Origin: Saccopteryx bilineata
Lineage: Eukaryota > Chordata > Mammalia > Chiroptera > Emballonuridae
Assembly: GCF_036850765.1 (NCBI RefSeq)
Contig: NC_089491.1
Coordinates: 183,313,520-183,377,519 of the forward strand
DNA length: 64,000 nt
Reading direction: 5' to 3'
This document shows, piece after piece, positions 11,472-23,813 of this stretch. Made by a program: the position numbers and the translations under genes. Every line of letters begins with the position of its first letter. Position 1 is the first letter of the stretch. The notes beneath the pieces were generated by a model. It ran no database searches and had not been told where the DNA came from. It saw only the letters and a list, made by a program, of their open reading frames with translations.

Positions 11472-11479
11472 GCATAGGA

Positions 11480-13342
11480 TGAATGAAAGATAACTTAATC
11501 TTCAGGTATATGATAGTTTTTCCTGATGAGACAAAAGGAAAATTTGTTTAAAGTACATTACATGTAAGTATATTAGGAATGGAGGAATCTTGCTAAAAGG
11601 ATGATAAATAAATGAATTATCAAGACAAATCATGGTTTATGGAATACTTTTTTTGGAGATAGTTTTTAAAACAGACCTATTGTGAGTAAATAAACATCAT
11701 CAAAGTCTGTGCTTTATTTTCCCATTATTAATAAATGTCACTAATTTACCAATTATTTCTACTAATTATTATGTGCGACTAAATTCAATAGTAACAGTTA
11801 ACTTTACAAATTAAATTTTGCATGTCATTTTTCTATAAATCCTAGTAGCTCAGTAAGTTTGAGGTAACATCAGAGAATAATTTGTATTTAGTCATTTAAG
11901 ATGTGTATATTTTTGTTTCAATAAATTGCCAAGGAATAGTCCATTCAAATCAATGTGGATTTTACATAGGAGACCGATTTCAGTGTTGTTAGAGCTTTCC
12001 TTCTACTCCTACTCTTTTACTTAGAAATCTTTGAGGCTTTCTTTTATATGGTCCCTTATGTCTGTACAACTTTGATTTATACTACCAGAAAACAACCTTA
12101 CAATCACATCAGTTAATAATGTAAATGGACAAAATTAATCAATATGAACTTCACATTGTTTAGTATATATTTCCTAAAGAAATATTTACATTACTGTTAC
12201 TGCTGAAATTTTTTTAGTCGTGGAAAAGTGTTCACCACTCAAATAAGGTATGATTACGGTACATCATTTTCAGGAAATGAAACTAGAAAGCAAAACGTTT
12301 TCGTGTTGGTAAATTGATGAAAATAAAGACAGAAATAGTGAAATTAAAACATATTTTTCACATTTTAGTTGTTAAGATCTAGAAAAGCATTTTTTTCTAC
12401 TTTAAGTCTTTTCATGTTTTTAAAATCACTTCTAAGTTGTTAGTGAATTTAAGATTAATGTACCCTGCTTGACCAAGATGATCCAGAGCTTTAGTCAGTT
12501 ACTGTACTTATCTATTTAGTGACTTTTTTTCCCTAAATCATACCGTTTCCCATTAGGGCATACAAGATATTAAATAAGTGGTCTTTTTACAAAATAGTTT
12601 TATAACAAATATTAATCTTACTTGCATATGAGTATAATAATAAAAGTAATTTGTCCCACCATGACCTATAATACTAAATTTAAAAACATTGTGCTACATA
12701 CTGTTTTAAGTACTTACATATGTTAACTTATTTACTTAGAGCCACAATTCTAGAGCATTAGAATATGAATGTGCCATAATTCACATTTGACAGAATAGGA
12801 ATCCTAGGCTCAGAGAGTTGTTCACACAGTGATATATATATCTGATATTTGAACCCAAGTAGTTTGGGACTTTGAGGCCCTAAAATTACTGTACTGCACG
12901 GCTTCTTATTTTAAAGATGCATTTTGAAATGAGGTTTCACTTGAAAAAGAAAATAAATGGACATTTTTTCCTCTTTTGGAGTCTATTTTATTTTAGTGGC
13001 ACAATTCTACTGCTTTATTTTCTACTCATCTCTTGTGACTCTTTAGTTTAGATATGACAGTGTATAGACAATATCTTGCTTCTGGAAATTAAAATATGTT
13101 TAAAGATTAATAGGAGACTACCTGAATATGTAAGATAAATGTTATTTTGATCCAAAAGTGCATTTAAATTAAAGAATCTGAGATCATTTATAGTTGAGAT
13201 TTTGGATTTTAATTGTTTATCGGTAATCATAAGCTTTTATTAGGGGCCATGTGGCCCTTTCTCATAATTGTTTTACAGAAATAACAAGCAGATAGTAAGG
13301 GGTTATAGGATGTTTTGTTTTAATACTTTGCCTATATTTTAA
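11480..13342. other. Intronic stretch, little recognised
   Basis: AT-rich sequence. A probable antisense MIR relic lies at about 12715-12880 ('atttgacagaataggaatcc' and 'atttgaacccaagtag' blocks). Otherwise no feature is supported. Confidence 0.45.
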
Positions 13343-13355
13343 AAGTGCTAATTTA

Positions 13356-13552
13356 GCACTGGCCAAGTAGCTCAGCCGTGTGGAACATCGTCCCAATACG
13401 CCAAGGTTGTGGGTTCAAGTCCCACTCAGGTTACATATGGGAATCAACCAATGAATGCATAAATAAATGAAACAACGAAATCCATCTGGATCTCTCCCTC
13501 CTTTCCCCTCTCTTTTTCAAGTCAGTCAATAAAAATTTAAATAAATAAATCT
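13356..13552 (+). mobile_element. VES-type tRNA-derived SINE
   Basis: A shorter SINE than families A and B. It has a tRNA-like head ('gcactggccaagtagctcag'), a B box ('gggttcaagtccc'), a 'gaatcaaccaatgaatgc' body and an 'aaataaataaat' tail. It is flanked by aagtgctaattta (13343-13355) and aagtgctagttta (13553-13565), one mismatch. This is the layout of the VES family I know from vespertilionid bats. The copy is moderately diverged. Confidence 0.85.
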
Positions 13553-13565
13553 AAGTGCTAGTTTA

Positions 13566-15850
13566 CAGTAAACTACAAATATGTTAAGCTCTCTTTTTGC
13601 ACTGTGAATCCAGAGGAATAGCCCAGCCAGAAAATGCAAATATAAATGATTGGTATTTTATGTTCCATGTTTGCTAACTTTTTTTTTCCAGGAATAACTC
13701 CTTCAGTGAATTTTCAAAGTAAAAGGCATTTAAATTAAGATAGTAGAAGGTACATGACTGTCTTGATACCTCTTTTAACTCTTCCTGAGGTCTAACGGTC
13801 TGAGTAGCGTTACTGCTAATGGAACGTTTTTTCATCTTAGTCATTAGATATATCCATTTTATTACATGAATTTACGGATTTTCCTTTTATTCATTTTATT
13901 AATAAGCCATGATTTTTATAAAAGTTAACTGAAACCATCAGGTATATTGGTTGGGAGGTAAGGGAAAGGCCGAGAAGTGTGTTTACATGCATTATCTGGT
14001 TTGATCCTCAAATACGGATCAAGTATACATTTATATTTCTTCCTTTTAGATAAGGAGTCTGAAAGCAGAGAAATCAATTGGTTTGCATGTGGTTATACCA
14101 CCACTAGTGAATATTGAATGCCTACTCTGCCAGCCTCTATTCTAAATGCTTTATACTATGTAGCCTTTAAAGTAAGTGCCCTTATTTGCCTTATTTTATA
14201 GCTGTTTGATCATTTCAGAGCTGGTTTAGGTTTAAGTACAGGTTTATAATGATTTAAAATACTGGATATATTAATATGTCCTTAGTATTAAAACGTTCAT
14301 GCTTATCACTAGTCAAATGTAACTCAGTATTTCATTAAGTCATTAAACTGTTAAACTGTTCCTTGGTAGTCCCCATGTAGAATTTTTCAACAATTGCTAG
14401 ATTTTCTTTTCTTTCTTGAGTAATGTCAGTTCAGTTTGTGCCTTGTTTTCATTTCCTCAGTTACCACTGTAATTCATACTTTATCTTATATATATTCCCT
14501 TGAAGTCATTTCTCCAGATTCTTTCTCCATCTGTTCTTTAAACAAGAGTATGTAGTTCCTTTCAGTTTATCTTCCAGTTTACACAGAAGTCACTACTAAG
14601 GAACCCTGGAATAAGACTCATGGTAATTAACCTCAGTTTGAGGTATAAATTAAAATGACATATCTGAGAGACTATCAAAACTGGCTCCTCAAAAAAAAAA
14701 AAAAAAATGTCAGTTTGTAATATAAGGCAGAAAACCTCTGTGGGATTAACTTGTATTTCATTATGCTTAGAACACTTCCACCAGTGAGAATTCTGCATGG
14801 TTTCCTTATAGTTCTGTAGAAAGAAAAGGAGAATAATGACTACTTTTTCTTGTCCATGAGGGGAACTAAGAATGCTTGCTCCCATTCCCTTCCACTCTCC
14901 TTTTAGCTTTAAGAAGATCCAGCTATTAGTACATAATTCCTTATTGTTAGGGAAAATTGTTTAGCAAGAAGTAGGCATAAAGAGAGCTTCCTTTGTGAAA
15001 GAAGTCAAAGGCTCTTAAAGCAAATCCAAGAGTGGCTCTGAAGTGAGGCTATTCTAAGTTTTAGAGAGTCGGTTATGTAGAAACCTGGGAGGATTAGACA
15101 CAAAATTAATTACGTGAATGAAAAGACCATCAAGTTCCTTTAGTTAAAAAAGATTTGGAATGATAAAGGTGAAGTGATCCTGGTAAAAAGACCTGATAGA
15201 TTGGATTGCTTTATATTATTTAACAATATGTTTTAATAACAAAGTTTAACAGTTGAATCAAGATATTTATCTTTAATATCAGTGGAAAATTTATACTTAT
15301 AAATTGAATGAATTTCAAGCTAAAGAACCTTTTGATTCTCAGGAGAGCTATAGTTGAGATGTTATGTGTACTATATAGTTTTGGCTATGGTTACCACTTG
15401 TTTACCATATTAAGAGCTTTTTATGTGTATGAAGTAACTGATTATTCTCATTTTACAGTTATAGAAACAGGTACAGAGTTCAGGACAAATGGTCATATAC
15501 TCAGTCAGTGGTAGAGCAGAGATTCTAACCTAGTCACCTCTAAAAGCCTGCATTTTCAAGTGTACTTACTGCTTGCCTATGAGTGATAAAGTTATGCCCC
15601 TATTATGGAAGCAACTTTTTGAGGGATGAATACTTGGAAGTATTAAAATCAAGAAGTGATAGCTTTGTCACATTAGTAAAACACCGTGTTCATCTATTAT
15701 TCATATGAGAAACCTATAGAATTTTCTGGGTCTCCTTGATTTAGTATTCTAGTCTTAGTAGTTTTATTTCTAACTAGTATAGATAGCTCTGCTCTCCCAT
15801 TTCCTGCAAATTAAGTACTTGTTCCTGCCTTACAGGGCTTTACACATCAT
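13566..15850. other. Intronic stretch, mostly unrecognised
   Basis: AT-rich, with possible antisense MIR relics at about 13990-14110 and a clearer one at 15400-15535 ('tctcattttacagttataga', then 'cagtggtagagcagagattc'). No gene was seen. Confidence 0.45.
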
Positions 15851-15854
15851 TCAT

Positions 15855-16975
15855 ATTATTTCAAATATATTTTACTGATTCCCGACTTGCAGTTACTTCA
15901 GAACCTAACTCAAAACCAATCTCTAAAATCATCCCCAATAACCCCACCCTTAATATATATGTATGTATATAAGTATACACATATATATGTATGTATAAAA
16001 GAGCATTATTGTGATATATTCACTTATTGTACACTTCTACCCACTTAACATGTATAATTCACTGGGGTTGGGTATATTCTCAGAGTTGTGCAACCATTAC
16101 CACAGTTAATTTTGGAATCCTTTTTATCATCCCTGAAACATACCCCTACCTATTTGCAATCCCCCAATTTCTCCCCAACTCTTCCTGCTCTAGTCACAGC
16201 AGCTATTATTCTACATTCTAGTCTGTAGCTTTGCCTATTCTGAGTATTTCGTATAAATGGAATCATAATACATGTGATTTTTATGTCTGGATTCATTCAG
16301 TTAACAATGTTTTTAGGTTCATCCACGTTGTAGTATGTATCAGTGCTTCATTTCTTTTTATTGCCAAATATTACACTGTACAGAGAGACCACATTGAATT
16401 TATCCCTTCATCAGTTGATGGACCTTTGGGTTGTTTACTTTTTTTTTTTTTTTTTTTTTTTTGGCTGTGAGCATTTGTGTACAAGTTTTTGTGTAGCTGT
16501 AGTTTTTATTTCTCTAGGTTTTATACTTAGGAGTGGAATTGTTGGGTCCCTATGTTTAAGTTTTTGAGAAGCTAACAGACTCTTTTCCAAAGTGGCTGTA
16601 CCATTTTATTTTACATCACTACCAGCAGTGTCTGAGGGTTCTGATTTCTCCATAACCTTGTCAAGGTTTTGTCTTTCTCATTATAGCCATCTTAGTGGGT
16701 ATGTTGTTGTATCTCATTGCTGTTTTGATTTGCATTTCTTTAATGACTGATGATGTTGCACATCTTTGCATATATGCTTATTGGCTATTTGTATATCTTC
16801 TTTGGCAAAAGGTCTGTCTTGATCCTTTGCCTATTTTTAAATTTGGTCATTTGTCTTTGTATTATTGAATTTTAAGAGTTCTTTTCAGATTCTAGATACA
16901 AATTCATTATCTGATAGGTGATTTACAGAATTTCTTCCCTTGCTGTGGGTTTTTTTTTCACTTTCACAATCTTGG
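15855..16975 (-). repeat. Old L1 (L1M-type) fragment, antisense
   Basis: The reverse complement reads as the end of L1 ORF2 plus 3' sequence. Recognisable antisense blocks are 'gccatcttagtgggtatg', 'tgatttgcatttctttaatg' and 'caaattcattatctgatagg'. The reading frame is wholly decayed. A T run of about 23 at 16440-16462 lies inside it. Confidence 0.75.
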
Positions 16976-17810
16976 TTTCCTTCTTGAGTTTCTTATTTGT
17001 ATCTTAATTGAGATGTAAAAAGAAGTCATAAAAATGAGTTCTTGCTAACTAATGAATTTATTGTGCAGAACAAAAAATATGTTGGAAATGCTTGAAATCT
17101 AAAAGTTAAGATATAAAGGGATGACTGACCTAGCCATTTGTTTATTTAAAAGAACTTCATAGATTTCTTTGGTTACGTTTTACTGAAAAAATAAAGTTCT
17201 GAGTTTAGTCTCTGGTACTTAAAAAAATTTCAGTGAAATATTTAGTAAAATACTAAATAGATACTGTCAATGTCTCCCTTATTTAAAATGGTTTTATGCT
17301 AGTGCTACTCAAATGTAATTTAAACACAAGCATTAAATGAGAGGATTAGTCATAGAGTGAATTAACAGATTAACATACAGGATTGTTTATGCCATTAATT
17401 TTGCACAAAATATTTATATTGTCCTAAGATTAAGTTTGGCAAACTGGATTAGGCTGATATTTTTGTGTATTTTTTGTTGTTGTAAAAAAAAAAACAAAAC
17501 AACTGTCTTATTCCTACTTTGTAGATGAAAAGGTAGGATTTTTTAAAAAATAAACTTATATTTAGGTCATATATTAGATAAGCATTCAGAATCTCTTATC
17601 TGAAAGTTGTCTACATAAGCATATACTAAACAAACAAAATAAGAACTGCTGCTAATGCACATTCACTAGTTTTATGGTCTCCTAAATCCTGCTATTGGGA
17701 TTTACTCTACTACTTTTAAACTTTATATCTGGGACTAATTCTGAATCACTTATTACTTCCTATATATCTTTCTTAAATTTGCTTCTAGTATATATAAAAA
17801 CACTAAACTT
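16976..17810. other. Intronic stretch, nothing recognised
   Basis: AT-rich sequence without an identifiable gene or repeat boundary. Confidence 0.45.
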
Positions 17811-17814
17811 TTTT

Positions 17815-18480
17815 TTTTTTGCATATAGTTTTAATTAAAACTTTCAGTTTTATATAATTATTGATTTACATGCAGCTGTAAGAAAGTAATGCAAAGAAAT
17901 TACTTATGCCTCTTACCTAGTTTCCCCCAATGCCAAATCTTAAAAAACAGCAGTTAAATATCAAAGTCAGAATATTGGCATTGATATATTCAGCTGGTTG
18001 CGTTTAGATTACCCCAGTTTTACTTGTATTTATTTGTTTGTAGCAAACTTAATTGCCTTTTATATAGTACATTTCTTTAAATTTTTATATTTTATTTAGG
18101 AAATTAATTTTAATATGGGATTACTAAGAGTGCATAGTTTCAGGTAAACATTTCTATAGCATTTGAACTGTTGATTATGTTCTATACCCATCACCCAAAG
18201 TCAAATCATTTTCTGTCACCTTATATTTGTCCCTCTTTATACTCTTCCTCCTCCCCCTTCCCCATCCCCTCCCCCATGTTCCTTTCCCCCTGTTAACCAC
18301 TTCACCTTTACCTATGTCCATCAGTCTCAATTTTATATACCACTTATGTATAAAATCATACAATTCTTAGCTTTTTCTGATTTACTTATTTCACTCATTA
18401 TAATGTTCTTAAATTTCATCCATATTGTCATAAATGGCACTATGTCATAATTTCTTATGACTGAGTAGCATTCCAATAAA
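17815..18480 (-). repeat. L1 3'-end fragments, antisense
   Basis: Two old antisense L1 3' pieces adjoin. The first (about 17815-18065) has the 'cctagtttcccccaatgcca' signature. The second (about 18075-18480) has the 'cacccaaagtcaaatcattt' 3'-UTR block and then the start-of-ORF2-end text 'cttatgactgagtagcattc'. No intact frame remains. Confidence 0.7.
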
Positions 18481-18789
18481 ACACTAAACTTTTGAAACTC
18501 TCCTATCTTTTCTCTCCATCACTATCCCCTACCCCCCCCCCAAATTCTGAGTTTTTTAGTTCTTTGTGTAGCTCTTCTGTATTTGAAGACTGTCTTAAAA
18601 TGAACTCAGATTTATTTGAAGGACTAAAATTGACCTAGCCTCTCTGGAGCCATTGAAAAAATCATTCTGTACAGACTACAATACAAATTGTCTTTCTTGA
18701 TGCCTTCAGAATATTTAGCACCATACAATTTAGACCTTTTAAATTACTCATGACATAACTATGTAAGTTTTTGATTTAGTAATCATTTC

Positions 18790-19690
18790 ATATGTATTTG
18801 ATCCTCCCAACAATCCTGTGAAATATTCCCAGTGGTCTTCATGAAAAATATGTCAGATCATATCTCTTTCCTTCTAAAAATCTCCCAGTGACTTTTCATT
18901 ACATTAGAATACGTTCCTTATCATTATCTCATAGACTATATAGACTGTGCCCAGATACCTTTCTAGCCATATCTAGCATTTCTAGTCCCTGTCATAAACT
19001 CAAACATCATTTAGTAAGTTCTCAACCAAACACCCAAAGTTGTTTTGGCCCTAGCACATGCTGTTCCTTCAATCTCGATAGCTTTTTTTTTTTCTTACTC
19101 TTCTTGAAATATCTCCTTTTATTCCTCAAATCCTTTATTCTAAACAGGACCCCTTTTTTATGTTTTCATGGCTCCTTGTACTTTTCATTCACTGCACTTA
19201 CCAAGATATTTTACTGCATATCTTAATTATATACCCTCTGCACTGAATTCTCAATTCCATGAACATAGGGACCTTGGCTTTTTTTTTTTTTTTTTACAGA
19301 GAAAGAGAGTCAGAAAGAGGGATAGAAAGGGACAGACAGGAATGGAGAGAGATAAGAAACATCAATCACCAGTTTTTCATTGCGACACCTTAGTTCATTG
19401 ATTGCTTTCTCATATGTGCCTTGACCGTGGCCCTTCAGCAGACCAAGTAACCCCTTGCTTGAGCCAGAGACCTTGGGTCCAAGCTGGTGAGCTTTGCCCA
19501 AACCAGATGAGCCCATGCTCAAGCTGGCGACCTCGGGGTCTCGAACCTGGGTCCTCTGTATTCCAGTTGGACGCTCTGTCCACTGTGCCACCGCCTGGTC
19601 AGGCCTTGGCTATTTTGATAACCATCTATTAATACGATATAGCATATTAGACCTCCAATATATATTTTTGAATGAATGAATTTCCACTTC
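18790..19690 (+). repeat. LINE-2 (L2) 3'-end relic, interrupted by a SINE
   Basis: Matches the L2 3' region by pattern: 'ccttctaaaaatctcccagt', later 'agcacatgctgttccttcaa', then the 'catgaacatagggacctt' block and the terminal 'tgaatgaatgaat'. A family B SINE (19280-19604) is inserted between these last two blocks, so the L2 copy is older. Confidence 0.75.
19280..19604 (-). mobile_element. Bat tRNA-derived SINE, family B, antisense
   Basis: The reverse complement starts 'gcctgaccaggcggtggcac' and runs through the family B body to a CT-rich end and an A tail, seen here as a T run at about 19279-19295. A short cttggct duplication flanks it (19273-19279 and 19605-19611). It is inserted in an L2 relic. 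Confidence 0.88.
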
Positions 19691-20107
19691 TAAGATACAA
19701 AATCTAGAGGCTATAGTGCCTAGTAACTTTTCAAATACCTTACAAGAAGTAATCCCAAGAAAAGAATTTTGGTCTAGTACTTTTCTACAATATATTTAAG
19801 AGTTCATACCTATTCAGGTAAGAACATTTATAAGCAAAAATAATCATGAAAACAATTTGAAATTGGATGTGAAAAAATTCATCCACAGCTTAGTGTTTAC
19901 CACAACTTGAGAAAACCTCTTAAAAAAGAAAAAAAATTTTTTTTTCATGTAGTCTTAACACGTTGCAGATGTATTATGAGAATTTTTGTGTTTTCTGTTC
20001 TAAAGTTTGTGGCCAATCACAAGAATTCTCAGCTTTGCATTGTTGTCATTTAAAGAGAAACAGTGGAACAGAAAACTCATTTGCTGAGGTTAAAAATTAC
20101 AAAAGGC

Positions 20108-20479
20108 GGCCCTGGCTGGTTGGCTCAGTGGTAGAGCGTCGGCCTGGCGTGCGGGAGTCCTGGGTTCGATTCCTGGCCAGGGCACACAGGAAAAGTGCCC
20201 ATCTGCTTCTCCACCCCTCCCCCTCTCCTTCCTCTCTGTCTCTCTCTTCCCCTCCCGCAGCCAAGGCTCCATTGGAGCAAGGTTGGCCCGGGTACTGAGG
20301 ATGGCTCTGTGGCCTCTGCCTCAGGCGCTAGAATGGCTCTGGTTGCGGCAGAGCGACGCCCTGGATGGCGGAGCATCGCCCCCTGGTGGGCATGCCAGGT
20401 GGATACCGGTCGGGCGCATGCGGGAGTCTGTCTGACTGCCTCCCTGTTTCCAGCTTCAGAAAAACACAAAAAGGAAAAA
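20108..20479 (+). mobile_element. Bat tRNA-derived SINE, family A
   Basis: Full-length copy with intact A and B boxes ('tggctcagtggtagagcg' and 'gggttcgattcc'). The 14-bp duplication aaaaattacaaaag flanks it (20092-20105 and 20480-20493). It is one of the best-preserved copies in the window. Confidence 0.92.
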
Positions 20480-20534
20480 AAAATTACAAAAGAAATTAAA
20501 AGTGATTAGTCTCTTGTCGTTAGTAATAAAAATA

Positions 20535-21568
20535 ATTTTTTTATTATCAATTTGGTATTTTTAAAATGTTCGGTAACCATGGATAGTGACGAAGAACATG
20601 ATAAAGAACATGATAAAATTCTGTATATATTTGCTGACAGTTTATCAGCTATTCTAAGTGAAACTGATGAAAGCTTTGACAGTGGCACAACAGTTATTCC
20701 TTCAAAAAGGCAAAATAGTAATTTCAAGTATTCTGAACCTGAAAATTTGAACATTTCCATACATGATTTTGAGTGTAATTTGCATCTTTGTTGCCAAGAT
20801 AATGATTCGTCAAAAGAGTACTTTCAACCTCATTTGGAAAAATTTGAAGGTAATTCTGGGGTTACAGTTATACCGTCTGACTCTAAGAACATCATTGAAG
20901 TCACCAACTTGATTTTTGACAACCATCTGTTTAAACTATGTTATCAATCGAACTTATAACCAAAATTTGGGAAAGCACAAAATTTTAAAAGCAATAAAGC
21001 GGTTTGTTACTCCAACAGATATGAAAATTTTTTTAGGACTTATACTGCCAATAGGGCATATTTGAAAGGATACTTGGAAAGGATATTGGTCGACAAATCC
21101 AGTTCTAGCTGTTCCAATATTTCCTCAGACGATGAGTCAAAATCATTTTGAACAAATTTGGACTTACTGGCATTTCAATTAACAATGCAAACATGACTAA
21201 ATCTTCATCCAGGCTATTTAAAATTCAATCTGTACTGACCACTTTATTAATAAATTTTAAACAATATATAAATCTTTGTGAGAATTATCATTAGATGAAT
21301 GCATAATTCCCTGGAGGGGTCATCTTCTATTTCAAACTTACAACCCAGCTAAACTTATTAAATATGGTTTATTCTAAGAATGGTATGTGAGAGCAAGACT
21401 GGGTATATTTGCAATATGGAAATGTACACAGGTGAAGGAAATAAACTGACTATTCTGTCACTACTTCGGCCGTATCTGGAATTGGGGCATCACATATACC
21501 AAGATAACTATTACAATAGCGTTTCAATTGCAGAAACTTGATTACTACATAAAACAAGAGTTTGCAGA
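20535..21568 (+). pseudogene. piggyBac-type transposase relic
   Basis: An open stretch of 135 codons (20552-20959) has an acidic N terminus (MDSDEEHD) and ends with a 'VTNLIFDNHLF' segment. Further homology continues in broken frames: 'FLGLILPIGHI', 'YWSTNPVLAVPIFPQTMS', 'LSLDECIIPWRGH', 'TYNPAKLIKYG' and 'YQDNYYNSVSIAETLL'. These are hallmarks of the piggyBac DDE transposase. The first catalytic Asp is the SLDE codon at 21294-21296 and the second the QDNYYN codon at 21503-21505. Stops and frameshifts after 20959 kill the frame, and the C-terminal half, with the third Asp and Cys-rich finger, is lost where an RPL13 pseudogene begins. No terminal repeat or TTAA site was identified, so the ends are approximate. 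Confidence 0.85.
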
Positions 21569-22196
21569 ACAATTCAGTTTCTGCAAGGACAGGCAGTGGT
21601 GTGTTGCCACATCGTTTAACCAGCCTGTGTGAAAGATCTGCAGACACAAGGCCTGGCAAGCCAAAGCGCTCCACAATGTCCTACATTCTGTGTCAGGACC
21701 CATTCAGCCCATAGTGAGATGCCCCACAGTGAGGCACCAGGCCAAAGTGCAAGCAACAGGGCCTTCAGTTTGGAGAACTCAAGGGTGACTGGCATCCACA
21801 AAAAGGTGGCCAGGACCATAGGGATCTTTTTATTTCCAAAGAGGTGGAACAAGTCCACCGACTAACTGCTGGTTAATGTGAAGTGGCTGAAGGAGTACCG
21901 CTTCAAGTTCACAACTCTTCCCTAGGAAGCCTTTGGCTCCCAAGAAGGGAGACAGTTTCGTGAAGAACTCAAGTTGGCTACCCAGCTAACAGGACCAGTT
22001 ATGTCCATACAGAATGTCTACAAGTAGGGGAAAGCCATGGTCATCACAGAGGAGGAGGAGAACTTAAAGGCATTTGCCAGCCTTCACATGGCCTGCTTCG
22101 ATGCTGATTTCTTCGGCATCTGCGCAGAAAGAGACAAGGAAGCTGCAGAAAGGATGTTGAAAAGAAAAACTGAAGACTGTTGGTAACGTGATTTTA
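21568..22196 (+). pseudogene. RPL13: RPL13 processed pseudogene, 5'-truncated
   Basis: Intron-less, decayed copy of ribosomal protein L13 (large subunit eL13, normally 211 residues). Recognisable pieces in order, with frame changes, are '[14 protein letters not shown]', '[13 protein letters not shown]', '[14 protein letters not shown]', 'LKEYRFKFTTLP', 'EELKLATQLTGPVMSIQNVY' and '[17 protein letters not shown]'. The first 18 or so codons are missing. Internal stops include the TAA after 'NKSTD' and the TAG after 'QNVYK'. An (AAT)n-rich tract follows the end. It is an L1-mediated retrocopy sitting against or inside the piggyBac relic and makes no functional protein. Confidence 0.9.
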
Positions 22197-23800
22197 AAAT
22201 AATAATAATAATAAGTAATAATAATAAAATGTGGCAGCAGAATGGAGGATTAATTAAAAGCAAGCAAACTTAAAGCAGAAAGACAAGTTGGGCTGCTATT
22301 ACAATAAGCTGTGCCACTAAAAATGATGGGGAAAGGGGGATACAGAACTAAGGTACTTTTCTGAGAATGAAGAGGTTATTAGATATTATGCAGCAAAGGA
22401 GGAATATAGGATAATATTTCTGGTTTCTGGCTTGGGGAGTTAAATTACTGATGACAATTTATTAAGGGTATGCATGAGAAGTACATGTGAAGGTATGAAG
22501 ATGATTGATGACACAAGGTTGAAAGGTCTGAAAAATCCAAGTTGACATGGACTAGTAGAAATTAGAAATATAGCTCAAGAACTTGGGGACTGGCCCGAGG
22601 GTACAGGTTTTTTAATTATTGATATGAATTACAATATTGGAGATTATAAACAATAAGAAAAGAAATTAGAGAACAGCTCTGTGGAATACTAACATTTAAA
22701 AAGAGGAAAAGAAGGTTAAAAAAACATATCCCTCCCCTCAGAAAAATTGGAATCGCTTTTTAAAAAAGATTAATAAGATACATAAAATTATGAATCCTTG
22801 GGATTTGATAGGGTGGTCATTGGTGACTGTGAGAACTTTTGAGGGCCCGTCGGGTTAGAAAGACGAGCCAAATTGAAGAGTAGGTGAGGGTTGAGGAAGG
22901 ATAAGTTTGGCTGCAAGTACAAGTCAGAAAAATGGGAGTAGATGGAAGAGGAAATAATATGTGAGATGGGAAGTGGTTTGGGAAGAAAGGAGGAAATAAA
23001 CGGCCCTTGTTATGTGCTGGCCGAAAAAAAAGATACCGGGAGAAACAGAAGGTAGGGGCTGTCAATGGTGGTAAGTCTCCAAGGTGGTAAAAGGAAATTA
23101 GATCAGAGCATTGAAACAAAAATTAATAGTCTTAGATTTAAGGAGAATTATATCCTCCACTGATATATAAGAAAATCAGATAAGATTGTAAGACTAAGGT
23201 GTGGAGCAAGAAAGTAAGTTGAAGGCTTCTTCCTTAAACAGTAAGAAGTATGGTCTAGTAAATCTAATGGGTTAGAGACTTAGTGAGACAGGCAAAGATT
23301 TGAAGTAACTGTTGAAAATAGAGGCATGCTGAAGGATTGTGTCATCTCTGAAGGACTTAAGCGATTGAACTATTTTTTATGTTGATGTACTATTATGTGA
23401 GAATCATGGGTAATGGTTAAATGTGAGGCACTCATAAAATCTTATAATCCACTGAAACAGAGGGAAGTGGTACTGATTCAGCTACAGCCAGAAGCATCAG
23501 TCATAAAGTGATCTTGAGCATATTTTGGTACATTAACTTTGTAGCTTTTTATATGAGAACACAGAAGGTTCAGTATTCAGAAATATTTCATTTCACCTTT
23601 AGTCTCATCCATAAGCTATAGATGCTTTTGTGTAAAAAACTTCAAAGTAGTCTGTCACAAATCAATTACTTAATTACTACTCTGTACTTTGAGCTAACTA
23701 AATGCACATTAGTATGTAGGTGAATTTTAGATGTTTGCAAGTCTATAGTTATGTAATATTTGGTACTGAAGCTTGATCAGTTTAAAATCAGTATATATGT
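22197..23800. other. Intronic stretch, no gene seen
   Basis: Begins with an (AAT)n-rich microsatellite at about 22197-22229. The following purine-rich sequence (22.3-23.3 kb) has the look of an old diverged repeat but could not be classified. Confidence 0.4.
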
Positions 23801-23813
23801 CAATTTTAGGACT

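Noticed and set aside
20125..20509. Overlapping frames of about 100 codons on both strands in many SINEs (also near 2.4, 5.9, 24.0, 25.8, 37.3, 40.4 and 61.8 kb)
   Set aside because: They recur wherever a GC-rich family A SINE occurs and encode Ser/Pro/Arg-rich strings. They are repeat sequence, not genes.
21616..21865. Frames of about 80 codons on both strands near 21.7 kb
   Set aside because: They are out-of-frame readings of the RPL13 retrocopy, whose true frame shows clear L13 residues with stops.
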